Source: an uncultured Collinsella sp. (GTDB taxonomy: Bacteria; Actinomycetota; Coriobacteriia; Coriobacteriales; Coriobacteriaceae). Taken from it: 26,311 bases of DNA. The stretch covers positions 1-26,311 of the forward strand of contig CABQKL010000016.1 in assembly GCA_902464645.1 (NCBI GenBank), written 5' to 3'. A program made the translations under genes and the position numbers. This document shows, in pieces, positions 1-6,706 of this stretch. Under the pieces are notes generated by a model that saw only the letters and a list, made by a program, of their open reading frames with translations, had not been told where the DNA came from and did no database searches. Within the stretch, counting starts at the first letter, position 1. Each line of letters opens with the position of its first letter.

Positions 1-157
1 CCGTGACCTCGCCCAAGACGCTCAGCTGCGGAATGGCATCGAGCGCACCGGCGGCGATCTCCACCGCCTGGCTCACGCTGAGCTCCTTGCGCTCCTGATC
101 GTCCGAGCCGTCGAACTCGGCGGAAACGGCATTGCCGGTTAGATTCCAGCCTGCCAC
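1..157 (-). CDS. xseA: Exodeoxyribonuclease VII large subunit, N-terminal fragment
   Basis: The first 52 codons of a minus-strand gene that runs off the left edge. The start is GTG at 157, with a strong AAAGGAGG site at 162-169 only about four bases upstream. The N-terminus reads MAGWNLTGNAV and then LSVSQAVEIA and LSVLGEVT. This matches the start of the OB-fold of exonuclease VII large subunits (typically an L-[ST]-V-[ST]-x motif, then V-x-G-E-[IV]). With XseB the enzyme degrades single-stranded DNA into oligonucleotides in the cytoplasm during repair. Only the nucleic-acid-binding part is visible, so the catalytic domain cannot be checked. The family call rests on a short stretch. Confidence 0.72.
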   Translation of the reverse strand, partial: MAGWNLTGNAVSAEFDGSDDQERKELSVSQAVEIAAGALDAIPQLSVLGEVT

Positions 158-226
158 GCAGCCTCCTTTCGTCATCGTGCACAAGGGCTCCGGCCCTGCG
201 CAAATTCAAGTCCAACACATAGTACA

Positions 227-256
227 GCGCCGCGGGGACACAAATCTCCGCGGCGC
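227..256 (-). terminator. GC-rich stem-loop downstream of the metallopeptidase gene
   Basis: Nine perfect base pairs, 227-235 (GCGCCGCGG) with 248-256, around a 12-base loop. It lies just past the stop of the 273-977 minus-strand gene and before xseA. There is no good U tract on the minus strand, so it may be a weak terminator or an mRNA 3'-end stabiliser rather than an intrinsic terminator. Confidence 0.45.
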
Positions 257-272
257 CTGCCAAGCCAATTTG

Positions 273-977
273 TTATCGGTTGGAGTTTCTGTTGTAGCGA
301 GCCATAAGGTAGAGCAGCTGAATAATCGAGGTGAGCGCCGCCGCCACGTAGGTGAGCGCGGCTGCCGTCAGCACCTTCTTGGCACCGTTGACCTGCTTGG
401 AACTCATGCCCGACTGCTCGATATACGCCACGGCGCGGCGACTGGCATCGATCTCGACCGGCAACGTAACCAACTGGAACAGCACACTAAACGAGAAGAA
501 GATCAATGCGAGGGTCGTGAGCCCGGCGATGTTCATAAACAGGCCCAAGAGCAACACGATGGTCCAGGTGTTCTGGGTAAAGTTGACGACCGGGACCAGG
601 GCGGTGCGAACCTTCATCATGGCGTAACCGCTCTGACGCTGGGCGGCATGACCCGCCTCGTGGCAGGCCACGGCAACGCTTGCGACCGATCCGCCCGAAC
701 GGTTAGCGTCCGAGAGATACAGGTTGTTATCCTGCGGGTTGTAGTGGTCGGTGAGCTCACCGGCAACGCCCTTGATACCCACGGCGTTGCAACCGTTGGC
801 GTCGAGCATGCGGCGAGCGACCGTGGCACCCGTGTCGCCGTCCGAGCGAACCTTGGACCAGGTCTTGTACGTCGAGTTGATATAGCTCTGCGCCGTAAGA
901 CCAAGCACCGTACAAACAAGGACAACCAGCAGGTACAGCGGGTCGATGCCAAAGCCGTAACCATAGTAATAGGGCAT
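273..977 (-). CDS. Membrane zinc metallopeptidase, YugP / Zn_peptidase_2 family
   Basis: A 234-residue integral membrane protein of the neutral zinc metallopeptidase family (YugP-like). Seen: an N-terminal membrane segment at about residues 11-30 (IDPLYLLVVLVCTVLGL). The HExxH zinc motif is in VACHEAGHAAQ, with HEAGH at 106-110. Two hydrophobic segments follow at about 137-160 and 160-172, then the family's conserved LPVEIDASRRA block at 172-182, whose Glu is the likely third zinc ligand, and a last membrane segment at about 205-226. Length is normal for the family. I chose ATG 977 over the upstream in-frame start because GGAGGA lies six bases before it and homologues begin with a short Tyr/Gly-rich stretch like MPYYYGYGFG. 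The physiological substrate of this family is not known. It lies downstream of rnd on the same strand, 238 bases away across a palindromic element. Confidence 0.9.
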   Translation of the reverse strand: MPYYYGYGFGIDPLYLLVVLVCTVLGLTAQSYINSTYKTWSKVRSDGDTGATVARRMLDANGCNAVGIKGVAGELTDHYNPQDNNLYLSDANRSGGSVASVAVACHEAGHAAQRQSGYAMMKVRTALVPVVNFTQNTWTIVLLLGLFMNIAGLTTLALIFFSFSVLFQLVTLPVEIDASRRAVAYIEQSGMSSKQVNGAKKVLTAAALTYVAAALTSIIQLLYLMARYNRNSNR

Positions 978-1071
978 GCGAATTCCTCCGAATCGAATTA
1001 CACGTTGGAGGCATTCTACCCACTCAGCTGGCAAGCAAATCAGCATCGATGTTTTGGCACCGTCAGCGAAA

Positions 1072-1166
1072 ACGGTCGAAAGCGAGCAAGGTGACGTGAA
1101 AGAGAAGCGACGCGTACTTTGGTACGCGAGCGACGATTGAACGTCAGATTGCCGCTCTCGGCCGTT
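1072..1166. repeat. ~95-bp imperfect palindrome (element A)
   Basis: A long imperfect inverted repeat centred at 1119/1120. The core is CGCGTAC-TTTG-GTACGCG (1111-1128). The arms extend outward through TGACG...CGTCA and AAGCG...CGCT to ACGGTCG (1072-1078) against CGGCCGT (1159-1165), with scattered mismatches. Its minus strand resembles a second element at 6563-6663, both carrying TCGTCGCTCGC and CTCTTTC flanking the loop. It fills the gap between rnd and the metallopeptidase gene. It codes for nothing I can recognise. Confidence 0.7.
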
Positions 1167-1185
1167 TGCAGCGTCGAGCTGTTAG

Positions 1186-1203
1186 GCGGTTTGGTAAAAC
1201 CGC
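1186..1203 (-). terminator. Short hairpin after RNase D gene
   Basis: A seven-base-pair stem GCGGTTT/AAACCGC (1186-1192 with 1197-1203) with a four-base loop, 13 bases past the rnd stop. No U tract follows, so termination is uncertain. Confidence 0.35.
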
Positions 1204-1215
1204 GTAACTATATAC

Positions 1216-2349
1216 CTACAGGAGCTCGATTTTGCCGTCCTTCACGGTGAGTCCCATGTTGCCCGAGAGCAGATCGTCCAGACGCGAACCCACAAGCTCA
1301 AAACGCCAGCCTTCGCGCAGGGGACTTTGCTCAGGATGCTCAATGTAGTCGGCCAGGTCATCGCGCGAGGCAATGACCGAGGTCGCCACGCCCGAGCGCT
1401 CGGCAACCAGGCGAATGAGCGCGTACATGAGATCCGTCACGCTCTCCAGCTCCGGAGAGATTTGGCGATGCCCGCGCACCATAAGCGGCAGGCGGTCGTG
1501 CGGGCAACTCGCGCCGCGCTTGATGGCCATCAACGCGCCATCCACGTCGCGCTCCCCCAGCTGGTCGGTGCCGCGAATGCTGCGGAACTCCTCAACACGC
1601 ACGGGATTGCGCTTAACCAGGGCTAGCAGCGTATCATCAGACATAACCCACTTGCGCGGGATATTGCGGCGCTCAGCGCGGTCTTCACGCCAGGCGGCAA
1701 GCTCACGCGCAATGCCCAGCTGATGGCGGCTACACGAGTTGATGCGCTTGACCTTGCGGAATGCCTCGTGGCGATCGGCACGGTAGTGCGACTCGTCGGC
1801 CAGAGGGCGCAACTCATCGAGCACCCAGTCCACGCGGCCCAGCTCGCGCAGACGGCTCATCATCTCGGTATAGGCGACGATCAAGTACTTGACGTCATCG
1901 ATCGCGTACTCGATCTGCTTATCGCTCAGCGGGCGGCGCGACCAATCGGTCAGCGACTCGGTCTTGGGAAGTGATACGCCGCAGAACGTCTGAACGAGCG
2001 CACCATACGAGATCTGCTGGCGCTCGCCCAAAAAGGCGGCGGCAACCTGCGTGTCAAAAATCGGTCGCGGCAGTGCGCCCACGGTATGGAGCATAACCTC
2101 CATGTCTTGAGAGCAAGCATGGAATACCTTGACCACGCCCTCGTCAGCCATAAGCTCGGCAAGCGGCGACAGGTCGTCGATCACCAGAGGATCGACCGCG
2201 ACACTCTCGGCGGGGGTGGCAATCTGGACCAGGCACAGGCGCGGATGAAACGTGCGCTCGCGCAAAAACTCGGTGTCGACGGCGATCGCGTCGAACTCGC
2301 GGGCGCGCTGGCAAAAGTCGACCAGAGCCTGATGTGTGGAAATGTACAT
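1216..2349 (-). CDS. rnd: Ribonuclease D
   Basis: A 377-residue cytoplasmic 3'-5' exoribonuclease of the DEDDy family, acting in tRNA and other structured-RNA maturation. Seen: the Exo I motif VDTEFLRERTF with D25 and E27; Exo II in FHACSQDMEVM with D82; Exo III in YAIDDVKYLIVAY with D152 and Y155. An HRDC-like domain covers about 210-290 (AWREDRAERRNIPRKWVMSDD) and a second C-terminal helical region reaches about 370. Length fits RNase D (about 370-390). The start is taken as ATG 2349 (MYISTHQALVDF), which places the Exo I motif at the usual distance from the N-terminus. An in-frame GTG at 2385 would add 12 residues. Neither start has a strong ribosome site. It is divergent from the lipid kinase gene at 2448. 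Confidence 0.92.
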   Translation of the reverse strand: MYISTHQALVDFCQRAREFDAIAVDTEFLRERTFHPRLCLVQIATPAESVAVDPLVIDDLSPLAELMADEGVVKVFHACSQDMEVMLHTVGALPRPIFDTQVAAAFLGERQQISYGALVQTFCGVSLPKTESLTDWSRRPLSDKQIEYAIDDVKYLIVAYTEMMSRLRELGRVDWVLDELRPLADESHYRADRHEAFRKVKRINSCSRHQLGIARELAAWREDRAERRNIPRKWVMSDDTLLALVKRNPVRVEEFRSIRGTDQLGERDVDGALMAIKRGASCPHDRLPLMVRGHRQISPELESVTDLMYALIRLVAERSGVATSVIASRDDLADYIEHPEQSPLREGWRFELVGSRLDDLLSGNMGLTVKDGKIELL

Positions 2350-2411
2350 ATCAACCCATCGAATAAGGTTAGGCCCGAAAAACACGGGTAGGATATCGGC
2401 ATTGCTCTACA

Positions 2412-2419
2412 ACTATACT
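2412..2419. promoter_or_regulatory. Overlapping -10-like boxes in the rnd / lipid kinase divergent gap
   Basis: The 98-base gap between the two divergent starts holds TATACT (2414-2419, plus) overlapping TATAGT on the minus strand (2412-2417). Either could be a -10 box. No good -35 box was found for either, so this is tentative. Confidence 0.3.
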
Positions 2420-2447
2420 CGGTTAGTCACAGAACGGGAACGTAAGT

Positions 2448-3365
2448 ATGCGCTGCCTTATCATCCACAACCCGGCATCGGGTCCCAGCTCCGATGAAAT
2501 CTTCGCATTCACGCACGCCCTTGCACAGGGCGGCGACGAGGTCGTGATGCGTTTTATCGGCGATGGCATGGAGCCCGAGGACGCGGTAGAGGACGTTCGT
2601 GAGTTCGATCGCGTGGTCGTTTCGGGTGGCGACGGCACCGTCTCCAACGTGCTCGACCAGATGCGCGGGTGCGGTGTCCCTACGCTCGTCTTCCCCTCCG
2701 GCACGGCTTGCCTGTTCTTTAACAACATCGGCAATGCCCCCGAGGCGGCGGCACTCGCCAAGGCTTGCCGCGCCGGCCGCACGGTCAAGGTGGACATGGG
2801 TGAGCTCTTTTGGCTCGACGAGAACGGCAACGAGAAGCGCCACGGCTTTATCATCATCGCCGGCTCGGGCTTCGACGCCGAGATCATGATGAAGGCCGCT
2901 CCCACCAAAAACGACATTGGCGAGATCGCCTACTTCCTCTCCGCGCTCGCTACGCCCAACCCCGCGGTGGCACACTTCACCATTGAGCACGACGGCATTG
3001 TCGAGGAGCTCGACGGCATCTGCTGCATGGCAGGCAATACCTCGGTCATCCAAAACGACATCAACCTATTCCCTAACTGCCGCATGGACGACGGCATGGT
3101 CGACATCGTCGTTATTGAGCCCGTACGCACGGTGCAGCTGCTCCCCACGGTAATTACCGCCGCGCTCGACCCCGCTGGCAAATTGCTCGGCCGTCCGCAG
3201 TTTAAGATCATCCAGACCAAGGAAGCCAAGATCACCTGCACGCCATCGTTGGGCATGCAGTTCGATGGCGAGATCATCTCCAGCAACTCCGGCGTCTTTG
3301 GCGCCCGCGCACTGCCGCAATGCCTCGATCTTATCGTCGACGAATTTTCACCGCTCGGAAAATAG
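2448..3365 (+). CDS. Diacylglycerol kinase family lipid kinase (YegS/DgkB-like)
   Basis: A 305-residue soluble or membrane-peripheral lipid kinase that would phosphorylate diacylglycerol or a related lipid with ATP. Seen: the N-terminal nucleotide-binding half starts RCLIIHNPASG, with the hallmark GGDGT at residues 60-64 (VVVSGGDGTVSNVL). Next is a P-x-GTA segment (FPSGTACLFFNN) where family members usually read P-x-GTANDFAR, a local divergence. The C-terminal half has GFIIIAGSGFDAEIM, then MDDGMVDIVVIEP, the usual DG-x-[LM] strand, and MQFDGE near 275. Length matches the family. The ATG at 2448 has a modest GGGAA upstream. Its TAG stop lies inside the ribosome site of the small membrane protein at 3375, so the two are probably translationally coupled. 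The precise lipid substrate cannot be told from sequence. Confidence 0.88.
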   Translation: MRCLIIHNPASGPSSDEIFAFTHALAQGGDEVVMRFIGDGMEPEDAVEDVREFDRVVVSGGDGTVSNVLDQMRGCGVPTLVFPSGTACLFFNNIGNAPEAAALAKACRAGRTVKVDMGELFWLDENGNEKRHGFIIIAGSGFDAEIMMKAAPTKNDIGEIAYFLSALATPNPAVAHFTIEHDGIVEELDGICCMAGNTSVIQNDINLFPNCRMDDGMVDIVVIEPVRTVQLLPTVITAALDPAGKLLGRPQFKIIQTKEAKITCTPSLGMQFDGEIISSNSGVFGARALPQCLDLIVDEFSPLGK

Positions 3366-3374
3366 GAGGACCCC

Positions 3375-3467
3375 ATGAACGACAATCCCCTGATTGGCTT
3401 TATCGTCATCGTCTTGGCCATGCTCGTCGGTTACGCCATCAATGTGATTCACCGCCGAAAGAAGTAA
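3375..3467 (+). CDS. 30-residue single-pass membrane protein
   Basis: A tiny gene with a very good ribosome site (TAGGAGGA) ending five bases before ATG 3375. It overlaps the stop of the lipid kinase gene. The protein begins MNDNPLIGF, has one hydrophobic helix over about residues 6-24 (IVIVLAMLVGYAINVI) and ends in a positive HRRKK tail. This suggests a short N-out/C-in membrane anchor. I do not recognise a family. The placement, start signal and membrane topology argue that it is translated. It might help to tether or regulate the lipid kinase, but that is inference from position only. Confidence 0.7.
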   Translation: MNDNPLIGFIVIVLAMLVGYAINVIHRRKK

Positions 3468-3501
3468 ATCCACATTGGTATGATATTCATCCAGTTATCG
3501 A

Positions 3502-3550
3502 CTCTCCCGTTGTTTATGCAAATCCTAAACAGCGGGAGAGTTTCCTTTTT
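3502..3550 (+). terminator. Rho-independent terminator after the lipid kinase operon
   Basis: A fifteen-base-pair stem (3502-3516 with 3526-3540) containing one G-U pair, with a nine-base loop, then TTTCCTTTTT. It closes the kinase/small membrane protein unit. Confidence 0.93.
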
Positions 3551-3775
3551 GAGCACTGTCTGGCGCTTTATTCAGCTATAGTAAATGCAGGGTGCCTTTA
3601 TTTAACTAAAGCCATATAATGAGTATTATTATTCGCTCATCGTATATTTCTTCACGCTCATCGAGTAAAAGCTATTGTCGAATGAATACTCTTTAAACTT
3701 CCTTTAGGCTAGTAGATGTATTTATTAGCTGAAGCTCCGTACGATTTCGCGGGGTTTCAACAGTTGGGAGGGATC
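3551..3775 (+). promoter_or_regulatory. AT-rich promoter region of the C69 dipeptidase gene
   Basis: This stretch is distinctly AT-rich compared with its surroundings. It has a perfect TATAAT at 3615-3620, but the matching -35 position is poor. Downstream is a 9-bp direct repeat CGCTCATCG at 3634-3642 and 3655-3663, spaced 21 bp (two helical turns), which could be a regulator site. No gene is visible here. Confidence 0.5.
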
Positions 3776-5575
3776 ATGAGGTTTACTCATCCTGTCAACA
3801 CGCTCAAGAAGCTTGGCTGCGGCCTTGCATTTGGAGCAGCGGCCATTATGGCTATGCCGACTTCGGCGCTCGCTTGCACCCAGATCTACATGGGCAGCCA
3901 GCTCACGGCAGACGGCAACACGTACTACGGCCGCTCCGAGGACTTCGGCCCGCGTTACGTCAAGCACTTTGGCATCGAGCCCGCACACAAGGACGGCAGC
4001 AAGTACACCTCGGTCGAGTCCGGCTTTGAATACAAGTCCAAGGGCGCAACCTACCGCTACACCTTCGTTCGCGACAACCCCTCTCAGTGGGAAGATCGTT
4101 ACGACGCATATTCCGAGGCTGGCATCAACGAGAAGGGCGTTTCCTGCTCTGCCACGCTGAGCACCTCCTATAACGAGAAGGCAGAGGAAGCCGACCCCGT
4201 CACCGAGGAGACCGGCATCGGCGAGTACAACTACGCCAGCGTCATTCTGGGCGAGAGTGCCACGGCCCGCGAGGGTGTCGAGCTCCTCGGCAGCTTGATT
4301 GACGAGCAGGGCGTCTGCTCCAACGACCAGATCATCATTGCCGACAACAACGAGACCTGGCTGTTTGCAGCGCTTTCCGGCCATCAGTGGATCGCCATGA
4401 GGCTCACCGACGATATCGCCTCGCTCAATCCCAACATCGGCAACCTCGCCTATGACGTCGACCTCGACGACACCGAGAACTGCCTCCACTCCGAGGGCAT
4501 CGAGTCCATGCCTAAGGAGAAGGGCTTTGCCGAGTACACCGACGGCAAGTTCGACGTCGCCAAGACCTACGGCGAGGAGATTAGCGAGGCCGGTATGCAC
4601 CAGTGGTCGCGCTATATCCAGGGTCGCGATTACTTCATGGCCCCGCTGGCTGAAGGCACTGACTACGAGATCGTGAAAGACGAGCGTGAAGACGCTCGCG
4701 CCACGACCGGCGCTCTGGTCCACGAGATGCAGCCGCTGTTCTTCCAGCCCGGCAAGTCCGACTGGAACACCTTTGAGATGATTCGTTCCTTCGCCGCTCG
4801 CGGCGAGAATGTCGCCGGCCTCAACGCCAACACCGACGGCGCCTATGCCATCGGCTCCAACCGCAACACCGAGATCCACACCTTCCAGATCCGTCACGGC
4901 ATGGACCCCGAAATCGCGACCATCCAGTGGGAGATGCTCTCCAACGCCGAGTTCTCCGTCGCTATTCCCCTCTATTCCGCACTGCTCACCGAGGTCAGCC
5001 CCTACTTCAGCGATCAGGACGTCTCCTTCGATCACTGTGAAGAGGAAGACGTCGTGAACAACGAGGAGCCCAAGAACTCCATCAACTACGTCCTCATGGA
5101 CATCAACACGCTCGCCTATGAGAACCGCGACAACTGCGCTACCGGCGTCCGCGCCTATCTCGACGCCCTGCAGAAGGAGCTCATCGAGCAGAACCTGACC
5201 GTCGACGAGGCCATGCAGGCCGCCGAGGGCACCGAGGCCCGCACCGCCCTGACCAACAAGGCCGGCAAGGCAGCGACCAAGAACACCTACGTCAAGTGCA
5301 AGGCCATGCTCGAGGAGATGCGCGACTACCTCAAGGAGGGCGACTTCTCCGAGGAGTTCGTCCCGAGTGACTACGATGCCGACAACGACTGCCTGGTCGA
5401 GTCCATCACCTACGCCGACGAGGCTCTCTCCGATAAGGACGTTGCCGAGCCCGAGGCTGAGGAAGAGGCGACCGAGGAGAAGTCCGAGGGCAACAACATG
5501 GCCGCCATGGCCGTTGGCGCCGTCGTCATCATCGGTGTCTGCGGCTTCGTGCTCTATCGTCGCAAGAAGGCCTAA
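3776..5575 (+). CDS. Exported, membrane-anchored C69-family dipeptidase
   Basis: A 599-residue Ntn-hydrolase-fold dipeptidase of peptidase family C69 (PepD-like), which cleaves a broad range of dipeptides. Seen: a signal peptide with a positive start and hydrophobic core ending PTSALA, then C34 (ALA|CTQIYMG). In this family the Cys exposed after processing is the N-terminal nucleophile. Next is the conserved TYYGRSEDFGPRYVKHF. The -3 residue is Ala, so this is not a canonical lipobox. The catalytic domain reaches about residue 500. An acidic stretch (EPEAEEEATEEKSEG) leads into a C-terminal membrane helix (about 573-594) and a RRKKA tail. This indicates cell-surface anchoring without an LPxTG motif. 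The start at 3776 has GGGAGGG upstream; the in-frame extension to 3716 lacks one. It is transcribed alone. A likely role is peptide scavenging at the cell surface. Confidence 0.9.
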   Translation: MRFTHPVNTLKKLGCGLAFGAAAIMAMPTSALACTQIYMGSQLTADGNTYYGRSEDFGPRYVKHFGIEPAHKDGSKYTSVESGFEYKSKGATYRYTFVRDNPSQWEDRYDAYSEAGINEKGVSCSATLSTSYNEKAEEADPVTEETGIGEYNYASVILGESATAREGVELLGSLIDEQGVCSNDQIIIADNNETWLFAALSGHQWIAMRLTDDIASLNPNIGNLAYDVDLDDTENCLHSEGIESMPKEKGFAEYTDGKFDVAKTYGEEISEAGMHQWSRYIQGRDYFMAPLAEGTDYEIVKDEREDARATTGALVHEMQPLFFQPGKSDWNTFEMIRSFAARGENVAGLNANTDGAYAIGSNRNTEIHTFQIRHGMDPEIATIQWEMLSNAEFSVAIPLYSALLTEVSPYFSDQDVSFDHCEEEDVVNNEEPKNSINYVLMDINTLAYENRDNCATGVRAYLDALQKELIEQNLTVDEAMQAAEGTEARTALTNKAGKAATKNTYVKCKAMLEEMRDYLKEGDFSEEFVPSDYDADNDCLVESITYADEALSDKDVAEPEAEEEATEEKSEGNNMAAMAVGAVVIIGVCGFVLYRRKKA

Positions 5576-5595
5576 GACCCTTGCGTTCCAAGAGA

Positions 5596-5624
5596 CGGGC
5601 GGGATGGCCAAGGTCGCCCGCCCG
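5596..5624 (+). terminator. GC stem-loop after the dipeptidase gene
   Basis: CGGGCGGG (5596-5603) pairs with CCCGCCCG (5617-5624) over a 13-base loop, 20 bases past the stop. It lacks a U tract, so it may protect the 3' end rather than terminate. Confidence 0.4.
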
Positions 5625-5699
5625 CCCAGCCGCCCATTCGACCGGCGGGAAACGTCGCCGAAATCTTTTCAAAAAAGATTCCCTGCACACACTTCGCTG

Positions 5700-5708
5700 T
5701 GCTATAGT
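5700..5708 (+). promoter_or_regulatory. Extended -10 promoter of the tryptophan transporter operon
   Basis: TGC followed by TATAGT (5700-5708) fits an extended -10 element (TGnTATAAT). The -35 position (about 5679-5684, TTCCCT) is weak, as is common with extended -10 promoters. A small 8-bp AT palindrome AATCTTTT/AAAAGATT (5662-5669 with 5673-5680) lies just upstream of it. Confidence 0.5.
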
Positions 5709-5766
5709 GCAGCGCAACAGCAACTAGGTGCGACCACGCCACGGTATCACGAAAGGAGCCACCAAC

Positions 5767-5835
5767 ATGAAGAACACGATGACGTCTCTCAACAACTGGT
5801 GGTGGCGTGATGCGAATACGATCGGTCGACAGTGA
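5767..5835 (+). CDS. Tryptophan-rich leader peptide (22 residues, three consecutive Trp)
   Basis: A short gene with AAAGGAG (5752-5758) eight bases before ATG 5767. The peptide contains NNWWWRD: codons 11-13 at 5797-5805 are all TGG. It ends at TGA 5833-5835. An intrinsic terminator follows at 5872-5904, and the next gene is a tryptophan-transporter S component at 5981. This is the textbook arrangement of ribosome-mediated attenuation. Scarce Trp-tRNA stalls the ribosome on the WWW codons, changes leader RNA folding and allows readthrough. GGCGTGA (5804-5810, overlapping the last Trp codon) is a perfect complement of TCACGCC (5841-5847), a candidate 1:2 stem. The peptide itself probably has no function after synthesis. 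Confidence 0.9.
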   Translation: MKNTMTSLNNWWWRDANTIGRQ

Positions 5836-5937
5836 GTCCCTCACGCCTGTTTTTGCGCTCTAGGTGATTGGAAGGCCTCCGGTTTCGACCGGGGGCCTTT
5901 TTCTATCTCGAGCCCGATCGCATTCGCATCACGCGCC
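5804..5937 (+). promoter_or_regulatory. Leader RNA: alternative pairings around the tryptophan attenuator
   Basis: Three pairings can be read directly. First, 5804-5810 with 5841-5847 (7 bp). Second, a local GTGAG-TCC-CTCAC hairpin at 5832-5844. Third, a long-range helix in which 5807-5817 pairs perfectly with 5922-5932, and after one A-C mismatch 5819-5825 pairs with 5914-5920. After a two-base bulge TCGA (5826-5829) pairs with 5908-5911. The long helix encloses the terminator and uses the same leader bases as the first pairing, so the two exclude each other. Which fold forms when is inference. Confidence 0.6.
5872..5904 (+). terminator. Attenuator terminator with UUCG tetraloop
   Basis: A twelve-base-pair stem with one U-G pair (5872-5883 with 5888-5899), capped by a UUCG loop (5884-5887) and running into TTTTT (5898-5902). 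It lies 36 bases after the leader peptide stop and 77 bases before the trpP start, so it controls entry into the transporter operon. Confidence 0.93.
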
Positions 5938-5980
5938 TCCGTTTTTCTCTTACACTCCCCTTTTTGAAAGGACTTTCACC

Positions 5981-6556
5981 ATGTCTCAGAACACCACCGC
6001 CACCGCCCAGCCCCGCACCGTCCAGACCGCCGACCGCGGTAAACTCGATATTCGCGCCCTTGTCCTGCTCGCCATTCTGCTTGCCACCGGCTTCATCCTC
6101 AACTTCACCGTCGGCAAGGCAATCTCGGGCATCTCGGGCGGTATGATCAGCCCCGAGTTCATTATCTCGGCCTTCTGCCTCACCATCCTGGTCATTCGTC
6201 CCAACATTGGCCAGGCGCTCGTCATTGGTCTCATCTCGGCGGCCGTAATCCAGATCACTACCACCTCGCCGTTTGTCGATTTTGCCGCCGAGGGTATCGC
6301 CGCCATGCTCATGGCCGTCATTGTCAACGCCGCCGCCAAGGACGGCCAGGTTAAGCCCGTCGTCGCCATCGTCGCAACATTCGTGACCACCTTTGTCTCG
6401 GGCGTCATCTTCATGGTCATCAAGATGGCCATGCTCGGCGTGGTGGGCGAGCTCGCCGCAGCCATGCTGCCCGTCGTCGCCATGACCGCCGTATTTAACG
6501 CCATTCTGGTCGGCGCCCTCTACCTGCCCATCCAGAAGGCCCTGAAGCTCAACTAA
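5981..6556 (+). CDS. trpP: ECF transporter S component, tryptophan-type (TrpP-like)
   Basis: A 191-residue integral membrane protein with about six hydrophobic segments: LVLLAILLATGFILNF (near 25-40), a second near 55-75, and others near 78-96, 100-120, 128-155 and 158-182. It fits the substrate-binding S component of an energy-coupling-factor (ECF) importer. The N-terminal DIRALVLLAILLATGFILN and the FTVGKAISGISGGMISPEF block resemble the TrpP (YhaG) tryptophan transporter family. The Trp leader peptide in front of it independently points to tryptophan. ATG 5981 follows GAAAGGA at eight bases; the in-frame region upstream overlaps the attenuator. ATPase and T genes follow on the same strand, so this looks like a self-contained ECF module. 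The substrate is well supported but not proven. Confidence 0.87.
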   Translation: MSQNTTATAQPRTVQTADRGKLDIRALVLLAILLATGFILNFTVGKAISGISGGMISPEFIISAFCLTILVIRPNIGQALVIGLISAAVIQITTTSPFVDFAAEGIAAMLMAVIVNAAAKDGQVKPVVAIVATFVTTFVSGVIFMVIKMAMLGVVGELAAAMLPVVAMTAVFNAILVGALYLPIQKALKLN

Positions 6557-6562
6557 CCCGCT

Positions 6563-6663
6563 CGGCTTTACGAGCCACCCCATCTTGGCGTTCATTCGTC
6601 GCTCGCATACCCAAGAACGCTTCGCTCCTCTTTCGCGCCAACCTGGGGCACCTCGTAAAGCCG
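6563..6663. repeat. 101-bp imperfect palindrome (element B)
   Basis: The ends are a perfect 12-bp inverted repeat, CGGCTTTACGAG (6563-6574) and CTCGTAAAGCCG (6652-6663). Inside, CCCCA..TTGGCG pairs with CGCCAA..TGGGG. The interior resembles element A (1072-1166, minus strand) in TCGTCGCTCGC and CTCTTTC. The arms differ between the copies in a compensating way. It lies between trpP and the ATPase gene, seven bases after the trpP stop. Confidence 0.75.
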
Positions 6664-6706
6664 TATCCGTGCTTCACCACCAAAGACTGTCCCAAACAAC
6701 GAGCTT

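Noticed and set aside
34..34. A lipoprotein box at the dipeptidase Cys (position 34 of the protein encoded from 3776)
   Set aside because: The -3 residue is Ala rather than Leu/Val/Ile, and in family C69 this Cys is the catalytic N-terminal nucleophile. A C-terminal helix already explains membrane anchoring. Coordinates here are residue numbers.
3725..5611. A 628-codon open frame on the minus strand opposite the C69 dipeptidase gene
   Set aside because: It is an antisense shadow of strong codon bias in a high-GC gene; its translation is low-complexity Val/Gly/Leu/Asp with no motif. The plus frame has a signal peptide, catalytic Cys and family motifs.
5836..5980. A T-box or TRAP-type leader for trpP
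   Set aside because: I found no T-box core (AGGGTGGNACCGCG-like) and no series of GAG/TAG triplets for TRAP. The WWW leader gene explains the region better.
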